Positions 47,891 to 60,778 of a stretch of DNA of 64,000 bases are shown here, piece by piece. Position numbers and translations under genes: made by a program. Position 1 is the stretch's first letter; each line of letters begins with the position of its first letter. The notes under the pieces are model-generated. The model had not been told where the DNA came from and searched no databases. It saw only the letters and a program-made list of their open reading frames with translations. The stretch is from Tamarix chinensis. Taxonomy: Eukaryota; Streptophyta; Magnoliopsida; Caryophyllales; Tamaricaceae. The DNA lies in NCBI GenBank assembly GCA_030549775.1, contig CM060175.1, forward strand, positions 3,658,564 to 3,722,563, written 5' to 3'.

Positions 47891-50762
47891 TGATAAAGAA
47901 CATGGTTTAAAATGATTTATGATAAGATATTAGTTAAGTAATTAATCCGGACCATAAATGGACCTTTGTATATTTACTTGAATGATCGTATACCTTTACG
48001 TTATCATGTTAAACTTATTGCTCCTTTTATTTTTCTGCATGGTTCATGTGATTTTATGTGTTGGCCATAGTGCACTGGTTACCTTGCTTAATACGTAGCG
48101 TACTGATCACCCTTTTCATGGGTGCTGCTCATTCCCATGAGTAGTAAGCCCTTTTGACTTTGTACAGGTGGGCAATGCGTTTTTGATGCCTTCGATATCC
48201 ATGAGGTATCAGGTGGGCTGAGTGTTGAGCATGTATTTAGCTCCAAGTTCGAGAGTAACGTAGCTGGATTCACTCTTCATGTGGTTTTTAATTCCTTCTG
48301 TTGTTTCTTTTGTATCAGATTTACCCTTTTATGATTTGTTACTTTGTATTGAGTATTTTAAATGAAAGTTTTATCGGTTGTAAGCTTATTTCTCTTTTGG
48401 ATATGAATTATCATTCTTTTTGCGTACTCTAATTTCTATGTTATGATCCTTCTAGTTTTTTTATGAACTCTCGGTTTAAGTTTGAAAATAATCATTTTTA
48501 GCCTTACCACTTAGTACTAAAATGGTTGGAGTGAACCAGGCTGGTACTAACTGTGGCGGTAACATCCCCAGAATTCATGGGTTTTAATTTAAATGCTTCT
48601 GTTTTAAAAAAAAAATATAGTGAATTTTGGGGTGTTACAAGAAATGTGTTATATGATTTTAGACCATGTTTCAATTTTGTATAATAATGAATTGTTAGCA
48701 CGACTTACATGAAAATGCTCGTCTTGTTTTCTTGGAGGGCAAACTAATCGATTGGTAAGGTATAACAGATTGATTGGTTCCTAAAACAATCAACTAGTCT
48801 ACCCAACCCAACAACTAGTAAGTGTGCAAGGACCTTGGTCTTCCTCTTTACTTAAACCCATCGATTAATTGGTCAAAACCAATTGATTGGTCTAATAGTC
48901 AACTAGTTTGTCCACACCAATCAACCAATTTGGGAAAATCCTAATCTAGTCAAGTCAAATTGATTGGTTGGACGGTTAGAATTGATCGATTGGTTGGGGT
49001 AGACCAATCGGTTGGCTGAGCTGGTTAATTTGTCAGACTATTATGGATATGCTTTGATATTGTACATGAGACTATTATATGACTGTTAAATGAATAAAAT
49101 ACATATATTACCATATATCAATGACCTAATTAATGGATTAGATGGACTATAATTAATGACATATTTAATGGGTGTTGCAAATACCTTAATGGGTAAATCA
49201 CAAATTAAATGTGATGGCTTTGAGAAAAGGGTGATGAAATATGGATAGTGTTTTAGATGGCTAATATAATAGATATGGTTAATATTGAACAAGTATAAAT
49301 AGAAATCCAACACATGGTTAGGGATAGGAAGGATTAATATAAAAAAAATATGTGAATATATAGCTTACTCTTTATATGGGCCTCATGTGATCATATAAAC
49401 TCAAGGATAATATATTAATCATGTAAAAAAAAATTAATATGTGTATGGATCTAGGCTATTTCATCCTCGATTGGCTACCGGAGATTAGAGTGCCTTTGTG
49501 CAAGATCCTAGTAGATCTCAGTGCCTTATCTACTCCAAACACTAATGATGTATTGCGGAGTATCAATACTAAAGGGTGTGGTTACCTAGGTGGTTGGCTT
49601 TAGCCTAGACTTATGTCTATTATAGTTAGCTAATAAATGCATAAGACTATATATTTTAACCCCTCTACATCTAATTATTAATTGCCTAAATATTATTAGC
49701 TGGTATTACTTATTGTGTTTTTATTGTAATGCTAGTAAGTAGAATAATGGGTGTTATGTGTTATGTAGCAGCTTACTCATTTGCAATACTCCATCGATAT
49801 ATTCTCAATGACTTAGCAAGTATTAATAATGCATAATAAAAGTAGAAAAGGGGGAACAAGGCCATGTTAAGTCCACACATTACAAACCCAGCATCTTACA
49901 TCCAGATAGTAGTCGACTACTTGAATTAGGAGGAATGGATCGGCTTACAAAAGAACAAAACCCACACATATCTAAGGAATTGGGAATTATTTGATCTAAA
50001 ATTCCAAAGATAGAACTTTATTATGTGAATTTTACGGAGGGGATTTGATCTTCCTTAGGCAGCTAGATAAAAATGAGTATAAGAAGAGGATGTAATAGCA
50101 CAATAGATAGGATGAGGGTGAAGAAACTTGAAAAAGAATAGAAGAGTACTGGAAGAGAAGTGGTTGGCAGATGAGGCACTCATGAGCAGTGGAAGATAGC
50201 AAACCCCGAGTACTCATCAAAATTCCAATCATGTTGTCATGTGTTTTGGTGATGCTTTCCCTAATTATGAGTAGTTAATTGCTTAATTCTAGGGCGTCAA
50301 TGGGACCTTATTAGTATTATTTAATAATTTCATTATTTAAGAAATAATTTTGGTTTGATGATTGCATAAATTGAAGATTATTCAGTCTATCAATGTTTAT
50401 CAATTTGGGTTGATAAATACTTATTGTAGACTTACTTATTGGCTTATTTGGTTATTTAATTTACATATTTTCATCTTGTGGTTCAAGTTATGATGTTATG
50501 CAATGGTATTTAATGATTTGTGACTAAATAATTGAAGAATCCATGCTTTAATTAGATGGTTTATGTCAATTAATAAATGGGATGGTTTGGTTGGTTGGTT
50601 TGATTTTTCAACCTTGTATCTAATATGGGATGGGCATCTAGCTTCTATCATGTGTTAGGTATGATAGTAACACTCCATTTTTCCTATGTGTGTTTAGTAT
50701 TTTCTACTTTCACATCGTTTTAAAATAAAAAAATTTGGAGAGAAAAATGGGGGTATTACAGG

Positions 50763-50908
50763 TTGGTATTAGAGCTTTTTCTTAAAAATTTGATCCTTTT
50801 GAGAATAATTAAGCTAATACCACTGGTTAGTATTAGATTGTTTTCTTAATAAAAAAAATTATCTCTTTCAAAAATAATTAAGATGATACCACAATATGGT
50901 ATCAGAAC
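50763..50908 (+). other. Primer binding site region, triplicated
   Basis: Immediately after the 5' LTR end (gggtattaca) comes ttggtattagagc (50763-50775), a tRNA-iMet-type primer binding site. The motif recurs as ttagtattaga (50827) and tggtatcagaac (50897) in tandem units of about 62-68 bp. The second and third copies are preceded by their own complement (taataccactgg, gataccacaat), so each can form a small hairpin. The third copy is closest to the canonical tggtatcagagc. Confidence 0.65.
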
Positions 50909-51119
50909 TTGATTTGAAACCTTTTTCACCCTTGACATTTTCGGCAAATACTATAATATACTTTAAGTGATTTCCTTACTATTTGAGTATTTAACTAGAA
51001 GTTTAAGTATTCTAAACCCGAAATGTGTTTGAGTGAGAGTGGGTTGGGAATGTGTTATAGATAGTTTGTATGACAACTTGTTGTGTGAGTTTTAATACTC
51101 CGTAATTGATTTTTTTTCC

Positions 51120-51960
51120 TAATTACTTCTAATCTTTAGTAATTGATGACCAATAACCACTGTTATGAGTACATCAAGACATTCATGGAGACTGTCGGAG
51201 CCTACAAGGAAGGAAAAATCCATAACAACCACAATTGCTTGCAACCGCACTAGTTTACCCATTGATCTTTGAGGGAAGGAGGACCTTAAAATCATGGAAA
51301 GATGGGTTAGAGACATGGAGAAAAGTTTCACCGCATGTGGTTGTCCTACGGATAAGAGTTTTTATGTGGTGGTGTATTATCTAAGGGGAAGGACAGATGC
51401 TTGCTGGAGGAGCATCCAACATAGGGGTAGAGAACCTACGGGTTAGGGACCATTCCTTGCGGCACTTTGTGCTCATTTTTATCTAACACACCTCCAAATG
51501 AAGAAGTATGACAAGTTCATGGCCCTTCTATAGGGAGGTATGGTAATTGAGGATTATTACAAAAGATTCATGGACTTATTCTAGTTTTCTCTAGAAGTTG
51601 AGGTCAATAAGGTGATGCAAGTCCACCATTTCTAAATTGTGTAGGAATTAGATATCTAGAGTTCTTTGTAAGAGTTACTTCATCACACATGGTGGTAATT
51701 TAGGAGTAGGAGTATGGGGCTAGTACCCCAAGTTGGAGGTTTTTCTAGGGGTCATGCTGAGGAGAGGCACTACCACTACAAGTGTTGCAGTGTAGGTCAC
51801 TTAAGAGTAGATTATAGAGGCAAAAAGGTCATGTGCCATGGATGTCGCATGGTGGGGCATAGAGCTTATGAGTGCGGAGTTGGAAGTGGTAGTATCCAGA
51901 GGAGCCAGTCTAGAGCTCAAAATACTATATCTACTCAAAATCCACAACCACAAACTTAGT
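51120..51960 (+). pseudogene. Gag remnant of Tekay-like element, with zinc knuckles
   Basis: Broken frames read FYVVVYYLRGRTDACW near 51360, then FYLTHLQMKKYDKFMALL and IEDYYKRFMDLF, matching the retrotransposon gag domain. At 51714-51959 a first knuckle is damaged (YKCCSVGHLRVDYR, last Cys changed to Tyr at its place) and a second is intact (CHGCRMVGHRAYEC). Gag formed the particle and bound the RNA. Confidence 0.75.
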
Positions 51961-52109
51961 GAGTTCCTCTATCACCATCTAGTGTCTCCAACCAAGCTAG
52001 TTTGTCCAGAGATTAGAGGCCTCACACCTTTCAACAAGGATATGGATCATCTAGAGTCATGGGAGTTCCTTTAGGAGGATTCTTACACCTGATGAGCTAG
52101 GTAGAGGCA

Positions 52110-52450
52110 TAGTGTCAGGTCGGTGTGGTGACCGGTATGCTTACTGTCTCTACCTTTCTAATGTATGTATTGTTTGAATCTGATGCATCACACTCCTTTG
52201 TGTCATCCGCATTTATATCCAGAGCTTCCATATCTCCTTCTAGTAGTATTTCAACTTATGTTGCATTGCTTTCTAGGGATATGATTGCATGCTCTAGATT
52301 CAATAAAGGAGTGACCTTGATAGTTAGGGGTAGAATTTCTATTGGAACTCATAGAACTTGAATTACATTACTCTGATGTGATAGTTGGAATGGACATGTT
52401 GGGAAAGTACCGGGCATTTATTGATTGTGCATAAGAATGCATGGTTTTAT
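52110..52450 (+). pseudogene. Aspartic protease remnant of Tekay-like element
   Basis: The reading VLFESDASHSFVSSAFISR corresponds to the family pattern VLFDSGASHSFIS..F. The Gly of the D-S-G-A catalytic motif has become Asp. Downstream, in another frame, DVIVGMDMLGKYRAFIDC matches the family D.ILGMDWL..Y.A.IDC. It lies between gag and RT. Confidence 0.75.
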
Positions 52451-52599
52451 GAGGACTAAAGGGTGTTAGGATTTTATATCATAAGTGTGAACCTAAACCC
52501 TCTGTAAGGATTATGTTGACAATCATCATGAGTAACCTTTTTTCGTAAAGGGTATCCAATCTTCTTTTGTAGTGTTCAAGACACCAATATAGTTGAGAT

Positions 52600-53420
52600 T
52601 CCATTTAAGTAGATAGTAGTGATCCATGAGTATCCTGACATATTCCCTAAAGAGATTCTGGGAATGCCACCCGTTCAAGTTGTTGAGTTCACTGTGAATG
52701 TGCTATCAGGGAAAAAACCAGTATCTAAGGCCCCATACCATATGGAACCTAGGATATTAAAGAGCTTAAGGGCCATTTAGAAGAGTTATGAGGGAAATAT
52801 TACATCTAACCTAGTATATCACTATGGGGAGCACTCCTATTATTGAAGAAGGAGGGGAGCTTGAGATTATGCATTGATTACTGAGGGTTGAATTGGATTA
52901 CGATAAAAAACTATTATCCATTATCAAGGATCAATGGCCTATTCGATCAACTCAAGGGAGCTAACATATTCTCTAGATTAATCTTTAATCAGGCTACCAT
53001 CAATTTAATATAGTAGAGAGGGACATTCCTAAGACTGATTTTTGGATAAGATATGCCTATTATGAGTTCATAGTAATGCCTTTTGGACCCATTATTGTGT
53101 CGATAGCATTTATGTCCCTTATGAACCAGATATTTAGACTGTTCTTGGATTAGTTCATCGCATTGTTCATCAATGAAATCCTCAACTACTCTAGTGATCA
53201 AGAGATGCATGAGTAACATTTACGGAAGGCTTTGGAATTTTTAAGGTCACACAAGATATATGCCAAACTTTCAAAGTGTGGGTTTTGGTATGTATGACCA
53301 AGTGGATATCCTTAGACATGTAATCGCTAAGGCTGGAGTGGTAGTGGATCTTACCAAGCTTCTAGCAATTTTTTAATGGCTACTACCAACTTCTATTAAG
53401 GAGGTGCATAGCTTTTTAGG
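52600..53420 (+). pseudogene. Reverse transcriptase remnant of Tekay-like element
   Basis: The start is clear: VIHEYPDIFPKEILGMPP, then VEFTVNVLSGKKPVSKAPY and LRLCIDY. The catalytic box is degraded, with FINEIL where FIDDIL is expected, so both aspartates are lost. Frameshifts and stops occur throughout. The thumb motif FLGYTSYHQRFVEDFSK lies near 53410-53465. Confidence 0.78.
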
Positions 53421-53559
53421 ATACACTAGTTACCACCAGAGGTTTGTGGAAGACTTTTCTAAGATAGCATGACTATTGACTAACTTACTAAAGAAGGCTA
53501 TATGATTTTAGTGGGATGAGAAGTGTGGTGAAGCTTTTAAAAGTTGAAGAAGACTTTGG

Positions 53560-53960
53560 CCCAAATGCTCTTGTTTTTGAGTGGGTCTTATAGTTTGAAG
53601 TATACAGTAATGCTTCTAAGCATGGTTTGTCTTGTGTGCTAATGCAACACGAGAAAGTAGTGGCATATGCTTCTAAATAACTAAAGCAGCATGAACAAAA
53701 CTACCCGACACATGAATTAGAGCTTGTTGCGGTATTTTTTACCCTTAAGGTTTAGAGGCATTATCATTATGGCATTTAGTGTAAGTTCTACACCGACCAT
53801 AAGAGTTTCAAGTATATCTTCACATGGTAAGAGTTGAATTTGAGACAGTGCCGATGCTTGGATTTGGTTAAGGATTATGACTTGGAATTGACCTACCATG
53901 AGAGTAAGGATAATGTGGTAGTATATTCACTTAGCCGAAAGATGTTGCATTACTTAGGCA
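53560..53960 (+). pseudogene. RNase H remnant of Tekay-like element
   Basis: Reads YSNASKHGLSCVLMQHEKVV then AYASKxLKQHEQNYPTHELE (x is a stop), LVAVFFTLKV and YTDHKSFKYIF. The first catalytic Asp of YSDAS is Asn. The other family landmarks are clear. Confidence 0.78.
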
Positions 53961-54229
53961 AGATCATGTTATTAGATAATCTGTGCTAATAATTCAAAAA
54001 TTTGGAGATCGATCTAATCACCACTACTAGTGTAGGGGGAATAATGAGTGCACTCACCATTACCGCGTCAATATTTAAGGATATATAAGCTAATCAACTT
54101 GGCAATGTTAAGTTCGAAAGGATCTAGACAAGTATTATAAAAGGTGGAGCTAAAGGATTTTAGATCCATGAGGATGGTAATGTTAGATATTGGGGTAAGT
54201 GGTGTGTACCACAAGGATGTGTTGAGCTT

Positions 54230-54810
54230 AACAGAAGGATCCTTGAGGAAGGAGAATGTGCTCTTTATTCTGTCCACCCTAGAGGAGACAAGTTATACTA
54301 GGATCTAAAGAAGGTATATTGGTGGGCCCATCTGAACCAGGAAGTGGTGGAGTTTGTTGCATGATGTTTGACCTATTAGAAGGTTAAGATTGAGTATAAA
54401 AGACCGACAAGGTTAGTGTAACCACTAGATGTTCCCAAGTGAAAGTGCGAGAACAAATCTATGAACTTTTTTGTTAGTCTTCTAAAGATCTGTAGTAGAT
54501 TTGATTCTATATGGGTTATTGTGGATCATGTGACTAAGTTGACAGTGTTTATACCAATGAAAATGACATAGAATATGGAGTAGCTAGCCAACTATTATAG
54601 GAAACGCATTGTGAGACTACATGGAATCCCTAGAGATATCATGAATCCTTAACTTATGAAAAGTGATTGGTGAGCACTATGGATACGTAGATGAGATGGA
54701 TAGGTATAAAGACCATTTCACTAGTGAAGGTCCTTTGGTTATAACATGGTGCTGAGGAGGATACTTGGAAGGTTGAGGAGGATATTTGACCCAAGTACCC
54801 GGAGTTATTT
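54230..54810 (+). pseudogene. Integrase and chromodomain remnant of Tekay-like element
   Basis: The zinc-binding region reads YSVHPRGDKLY and VYWWAHL. The core reads MNFFVSL (first catalytic Asp replaced by Asn), IWVIVDHVTKL and IVRLHGIPRDI. Most of the integrase after about 54660 is deleted. At about 54700-54805 a chromodomain tail remains: ISLVKVLW, HGAEEDTWKVEEDI, KYPELFS. The chromodomain, which binds modified histones and steers integration, places the element among the chromoviruses. Confidence 0.78.
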
Positions 54811-54950
54811 TCTTAGTGTGTTACCCTAGTATAATCCTTTTTTCTTTATAGGGGTAATAATGCTTTTGCTTGGATGTATTGATCTTAATGTGTGACCTGC
54901 TATATATTGATCTTAATGATGTGACTTACTATATTTATAGGGGGTAGTGT

Positions 54951-57900
54951 TGTAACCCCCCCACCTCTTTTAAGTATGTTTAAAGAGAAATTATGCCATT
55001 TGTTGGTGTTTGATTTTGATTTGGAACTATGATTAGGTTAGAGGTAAATTTAGATTTGAAATGAGTTTTAATTAAGTTTTCAGGCAGATGGATCGAGTAG
55101 TTTCATGAACCAATCTACGAGTTTATCATTCTAACAAAATGGTTTTTACTCCACTAAAATGACTAACTAGTTGGGTAACCAATGATTGGTTTGTAGAACA
55201 ATCAATTGGTATGCTAAACTAATTGATTGGTTTATCAAGCTGAGTACATTTTTAAAACTTAATTTTTGTTGGAAAATTTCTTAAACTAAAATGGAACCTT
55301 GATAACCCATTCTAAATTGTTCCTAAAAGATTCTTAATCTTTCTTACGATGCATTTGGGCTAAAATACTCTCTTAGATTGATATGTAGAGTCGATTTAGA
55401 CAAATGAGGGGGAAGATGACCTCAACTTTGTCTTCTTCCACCTCTCTCCTATGCACACTTCAAGGATCATTGCTTCGATTTCAAACTCGGTTCTACTTAG
55501 CTAGAATAATTCTTCCATGGTAACTTTCTATTTTCCCCTTTGTGTTGTACATTTCTAGATCAATTGAAACACACTTCTCAATAATCACCATTTGAGCTCT
55601 AAAGGATAGGTCAACATATATTGGACAAATTTATCCATTCAACTTGAATTTGAATGGTAAGAAGTAATATTTTTGATCTCTTCTTGACCACACTTCTAAT
55701 TTGTATCGATTTGTTAGCTATAAATAACCCTAATCGCTCCTTTTATTCACCTTTCTTATAGCTATTGAAATAATTTAGCTCTCTAGCATTCAACTTCTCC
55801 CTCTCCACTTTGAGTATTGCATTTGAATTATTTTTCTATTCTAATACTTTCTCTAGCTCCCTCTTTTTTTAATTGATAAACAAGAAAGAGTTAGATTTAT
55901 GAGAAAGCTTAGTGGTTCAGCTAAATCTTCCCCTATTTTTTCCACTAGGTGTGGTATGTTCATTTTTTCCCTTTCTATATCAAGTTAATATTTGGAAATT
56001 TATTCAATGATTTCTGAGTTAATTTTCTTATTTTAAGGTTTTGAAAGTTGAGGATTTCATAAGTTGAGTTTTCTTATTTGAGGAAAGTTTTGCATTTATC
56101 AAGTAAGTCATTCTTACTTCTTAAATGTTGTGTGACATGTTATGGAACTCTTAATGTTTGATGTTATATGTTAGTATGAGTATATATCTTTTTAGTAATG
56201 GTATTAAATGGTTAGAATGTGAATCTTTAGAGAAAAGCATGAATTTTCTAGGAAAGATTAGGTTGTGATGATTAATTGTAAAATATGAAACTATTGTATG
56301 TGTTATGTGATGTTAGGCATGTTTTAATTTGGTATAATAATGAATTGTAAGCATGACCTACATGATGATGCGTATTTTGTGATTTTAAAGGGAAAACCAA
56401 TCACTTGGTTAGGTCTAACCTATCAAGTGGTTCCTATAATAGTAGAATAGTTAACCCAACCCAACAACTGGTAGGCTTATGGGGACCTTAGTCTCGCTCT
56501 TTGCTTAAACCCATTGACTGATTGGGCATAATTGATTGATTGGTCTATGAATAGTTAACTATTTTTCCCAAACTGATCAATTGGTTTGCAAAAATCCTTG
56601 TATAATCGAGCCAAACCAATTGAGTAGTAGGCCTGAATAGATCAACTTATTTAGTTGATTTGTGAGATTTTGTTTTCCTAGGATTAGATATTTTTGATAT
56701 TGTGCATGAGATTGTTACATGACTATTTAATGGATAAAATAGAAAATATTACAATGAATCAATGATCGAATGAATGGATTAGATTGACCATGATTCTTGA
56801 CATATTCAATGGGTGTCGTAAAGGCCTTAATGGGTAAAACATAAATGAAATGTGATGATTTTAAGAAAAGGGTGATGAATTACGGACTATTTTTTGGATG
56901 GGCTAATATAATAGATATGTTTAATATTGAACAAATATAAATTAAAATCCCACATAGTTTGGGATGGGAAGGATTAATATGGAATAAATGTGTGAATGTC
57001 TTACATACTCTTTGTATGCGCCTCGTGTGATCACATAACCTCAAGGATAATATAATAATCATGTAAAGCAAAAGACAACCGAGTTTTGTATGGGTGTAGG
57101 TTTCTTGATCATCAATTAGCTACCAAGGGTTATTCTTCCTTTAGGCTTTCAATGGCTCCTTTAGATGGGATCGTAGTAGATCTTGGTGCCCTACTTAATC
57201 TAGATACTAATGAAGTATTGAGTGATATCGATAATAAATGACCTGGTTACCTAGGTGGTTAGCTTTGACCTAGACTTTATGCCCCTCTATTTGGATAGGA
57301 TTCCATGGTGTATGAGACTATAGGGTGGTGCATAGTTCATTGATCGATGATGATCTTAATGATAAAAAGTTTGAATGAATACTTGAAAATGATTTGAATG
57401 AATAAATGGATAATGATTAGAACGAATGACCTGGATAAAGATGTGGATAAGAAATGGAATAAGTATTTGGATAAGAATAAAATAAGGATGTGGTAGAGTT
57501 AGAAGATAAAATAAAAGGAACATAAATGATAAATATTAACTATAAATGTATAACCTAATTGATAGATCAAGTTGGAAAATAAACCCTTGTGTTCATTTGG
57601 ATAACCTGCTTAGTAGGTGTGTGTGACTATCTATGATACTGTATTATGAAGACAAGCATGATGTGTCTTGAATTGTATGAGTTGTGTATGATAGTAAATC
57701 CTGATGTGTTGTTTGATGATGATAGAGTAGATACACTTAATTATATGGCATTGGCATAATGCATGTTAGGTATGATTTCCATGACATAATAGAATCTTGT
57801 ATTCTTGTGACTTTCGTCGAGGAAGTAACTTGGTTTACTTTGTATATAGCATACTGATGTGCCCATTTTCTTGGTCACCTACTTTTTCCCATGAGTAGAG

Positions 57901-58337
57901 GGCCATATATAGGTGTTTGGGGATGGCCAGTAGTGGGCCTACCTCAACTAGGGTTCAAAGCTTGAGAGTTGGACATCTAGAGATTTTTTGTGCATTTTGT
58001 TACATACCATGTTTTAAGGGCCATGCCCTAACTTGTTTTCTACCATAATAGCCCTATGCTTTTAGTTAATCGTTCTTCCTATATTTAACTATGTTGGGGA
58101 CTATCATTGTCCTATGGTGTAAACTCTTTCTTTAATGTAATTTGTTCTTGCACACTCTACTTTAATTTGGTTGGTTTGGTTTTTCTACCTTACATCTAAT
58201 ACAGAACAAGTGACTTACATTTATCCTATGTTAGGTACGGTTATATCACCCCATTTTTCTTGAGTGTGTTTAATATTTTCCACTTTTGTATCATTTTAAA
58301 ATAATTTTTTTCAATAGTGAAAATTGAGGGTACTACA
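54951..58337 (+). repeat. 3' LTR of Tekay-like element
   Basis: Starts TGTAACCCCCC after a purine-rich atagggggtagtg stretch (likely polypurine tract, about 54936-54949) and ends GGGTACTACA. It is 3.39 kb, matching the 5' LTR once the nested insertion is removed. A TATA box lies at 55719. Cgattggtt-type words cluster at 55140-55260 and 56390-56640. Confidence 0.88.
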
Positions 58338-58342
58338 ATTAT

Positions 58343-60778
58343 TGTTTGAAAGGTGTGTTATGCCACTTTTGTCTCTTAAGTTCTTAGTGTGATTAAATTT
58401 GGAACATTGTGACAAGTAAAGATATTATTATGGCTTATACTCTAAGTTCCATCTTATGATGCGAAATTCATCATATCTTGTGCTATCACATGATATGCCT
58501 AGTGTACCATGAACCATCACCACTTTAAAAATAAATATAGACAACGACATATATACAATTATTCTAATATGGACAAATATTTATAAGCTATCTAATAAAA
58601 CAACATGTGGGATGAAAAAAGATAGAAGAAATAGATAATAGTTAGAAAATTATAATTAATGTTAATAGTGTGAATGTAATGGTGGAAAGGGTATAAATGG
58701 AGGTTGTATCCCAAAATGTTCTTCTATGCTTTAGGAGGGCTTTCCTTACTTTTTTAAGGATATAGATCGTGGCTTTGGGTTATGACCACCATCTATACCT
58801 TAGTGAAATTTTTTTTAAAATATTTTTTGTTATCTATACTATAGTGGGATTTGTTTTCTTTTCACATTACTTATATTTAAAGCTTGTAGGCATTTTCCAC
58901 TCCTCACGTTTACATAAACACACACAAAGATCTACTGCCTGAACTAGTTGTTCCCAAAAGCCTTTCACCATTGTTGCTTTATCCCTCTCCTCCCCCTTCC
59001 TCTCCACCTATTACCTCGGTCACTGCCACTAACAATACTTCTTATTATTCTCTTTTCTCTATTGTTTCCTTAATAGGTTTTTTACCTTCATTCTTGAAAA
59101 ATGCTTCCTCAAATTTTCTATGTTATGTGGTCCATATATCATTAAAAGTTCTTTAGTATCAATGGTGTAGCCATCATTTTAATGTATGTGTAGTGTCAAG
59201 CATTTCTTGGTATATACTAGAATTTATTTATATTTCTATACAATTTTTAAAATATAATAAATATAATGTGCCGAAAATCTTTCCGTGTGCATAACTTTTG
59301 CCTCTGTTGTCTATTTTGGATGATTTTCTTTTCATTTTAGGTACATTATTGAGATCTACATGTCAAAACCTCTTTGATACCATATAAATGGAATTTAACA
59401 CTTTTATATTCCCAAAAACATTTTTATGACCCTCAAAATGAAGTATTTATGTTTAGAGTTCCGAAAACATATATTTGCGATAGTTGTCTAACAGTATGAC
59501 ATGAATGCATGTGTAATTTCATAACATATCATATTTTATTATACGAAAATAGCACCACAAGAGTTTTTAGTTAGATAAATGATATATTATGCATGTAAAT
59601 ATAATATATCACTTGAATTTTTTAAACTTTGAAATGTATTCCTTATTTAAATTATTCACTTGAATTTTTTAAACTTTGAAATGTATTCCTTATTTAAATT
59701 ATTTATTAGTTATGAATGTAATATATTCAGGGAGAAATGTAAATAAATTCTAGTAGTGTATTTCATACACTATTGAATGGTTATAGAATGAAAATTTTAG
59801 GCAATGAAACTCTAACAACACCCTGTTGTAGCTTGAGGAAGTGATATTGTAACATAACTAATTTTCAATACCAAAAACATTTATTTTAAAACATTGTGGA
59901 CGTGGAAACACGAAAAATACTCCTATGAAAAGTAAGGTCCTATCATCCTAGCTAACATAAGATAAACATCCCATTATTCCTCTTATGCTAAATATAAGAC
60001 TAGGTATCCAAAACAATACACAATTGAGAGGATCAGATTTTGCAAATAATATAAGAGCTAAATAGCTTAGTTCTACCATTGATGCTATATATTCCCAAGA
60101 AAATAAAACATATAAGAGAGAAGGGAAATCCAAAACAAAGAGATATCAAAACATTTCTCAGTTATAAGGGACCCTCAAAAGATAATAACACACTAGAATT
60201 TCTTAGCTTTCGGTGTTCCAACTCCTAAAATGCATATGGCTCTTGTTATCTATCCATCACTACCTGCACAAAGTCCTCTTCTTATAGGATTGGGTATGTC
60301 AATAATTAAATAGGAACTTCAATACTTATATAATGAGTAATATAAGTTACCTAATATAGAATTCATGAAGCACATGAGGTCATAGAGACCATATCAACCA
60401 TGTTGGTCTTGCATAAATTAATGCTTGTATGATAACATGATATAAAGATGTACTATAGTGGTAAGATGCTTATGACATGGTACATTTTCATGTGCATAAA
60501 ATTTTGAGACTATCATATTAATTATGGTAAGTAATATGCATCACATGGATTAGGGATCACATGCATCATCTTAAAGTTTGATGGATAAGGCATACATATT
60601 AGATAATGTATAAAGACACTAGATATTATTCATTTCTATAAAAGGCCATTCTAGTTATTACCTTAACATCATTTTGATCACATAATTCAAATTCATATAG
60701 AGTTATAAGAGTTTACAAGAACTAATAAGACTTTATAATAATTTGGAAGGATTACGAGTAATAATTTAAATTCTTCAT
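58343..60778. other. AT-rich spacer with a 47-bp tandem duplication
   Basis: No gene is supported. Two nearly identical 47-bp units starting cacttgaattttttaaac lie at 59610-59656 and 59657-59703. The 61-residue frame at 58971-59156 is pyrimidine-rich and unconvincing. Confidence 0.5.

Larger units (their letters stand above)
43233..48639 (+). mobile_element. 5.4 kb solo LTR nested in the Tekay 5' LTR
   Basis: It begins TGAAATACCCC and ends GGGGTGTTACA, with a perfect 5-bp duplication. It is an inverted copy of the 12972-17103 solo LTR. The right end near 48530-48639 (cttagtactaaaatgg ... ggcggtaacatccccagaattc) is the complement of 12990-13100. It holds a pyrimidine-rich block (43530-44000), a TATA box (44241), long (ATT)n tracts (45000-45700), a CCCTAA-type minisatellite and the accggt-type minisatellite. 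No retroelement protein is encoded. The open frames at 43588-44004, 44385-44962 and 45376-45740 are low-complexity artefacts. Confidence 0.85.
43228..48644. repeat. 5-bp target site duplication AGAAA of nested solo LTR
   Basis: AGAAA at 43228-43232 and 48640-48644 directly flank TG...CA of the inserted LTR. Confidence 0.88.
41934..50760 (+). repeat. 5' LTR of the Tekay-like element (interrupted)
   Basis: It aligns with 54951-58337 in its outer parts: tgccatttgttagtgtttgattttg at 41967 matches 55000, and tataataatgaattgt near 48680 matches 56330. The 3' LTR runs uninterrupted through the place where the 5.4 kb insertion sits here. A TATA box (tataaatag) lies at 42655-42663. Degenerate cgattggtt words cluster at 42060-42230 and 48730-49040. 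Confidence 0.88.
41934..58337 (+). mobile_element. Complete Tekay/Del-like Ty3 chromovirus with nested solo LTR
   Basis: The 5' LTR is 41934-50760 (about 3.4 kb once the nested insertion is removed), the internal region 50761-54950, and the 3' LTR 54951-58337. The LTRs start TGTAATATCG / TGTAACCCCC and end GGGTATTACA / GGGTACTACA. The element is flanked by ATTAT at 41929-41933 and 58338-58342, a perfect 5-bp duplication. The internal order is primer binding site, gag with zinc knuckles, protease, RT, RNase H, integrase and chromodomain remnant, which defines a chromovirus of the Tekay/Del kind. Many stops, frameshifts and lost catalytic residues make it inactive. The LTRs have diverged visibly, so the insertion is old. 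Confidence 0.9.

Noticed and set aside
51119..51331. Minus-strand open frame over the gag region
   Set aside because: It is a shadow of the plus-strand gag remnant of the Tekay-like element.
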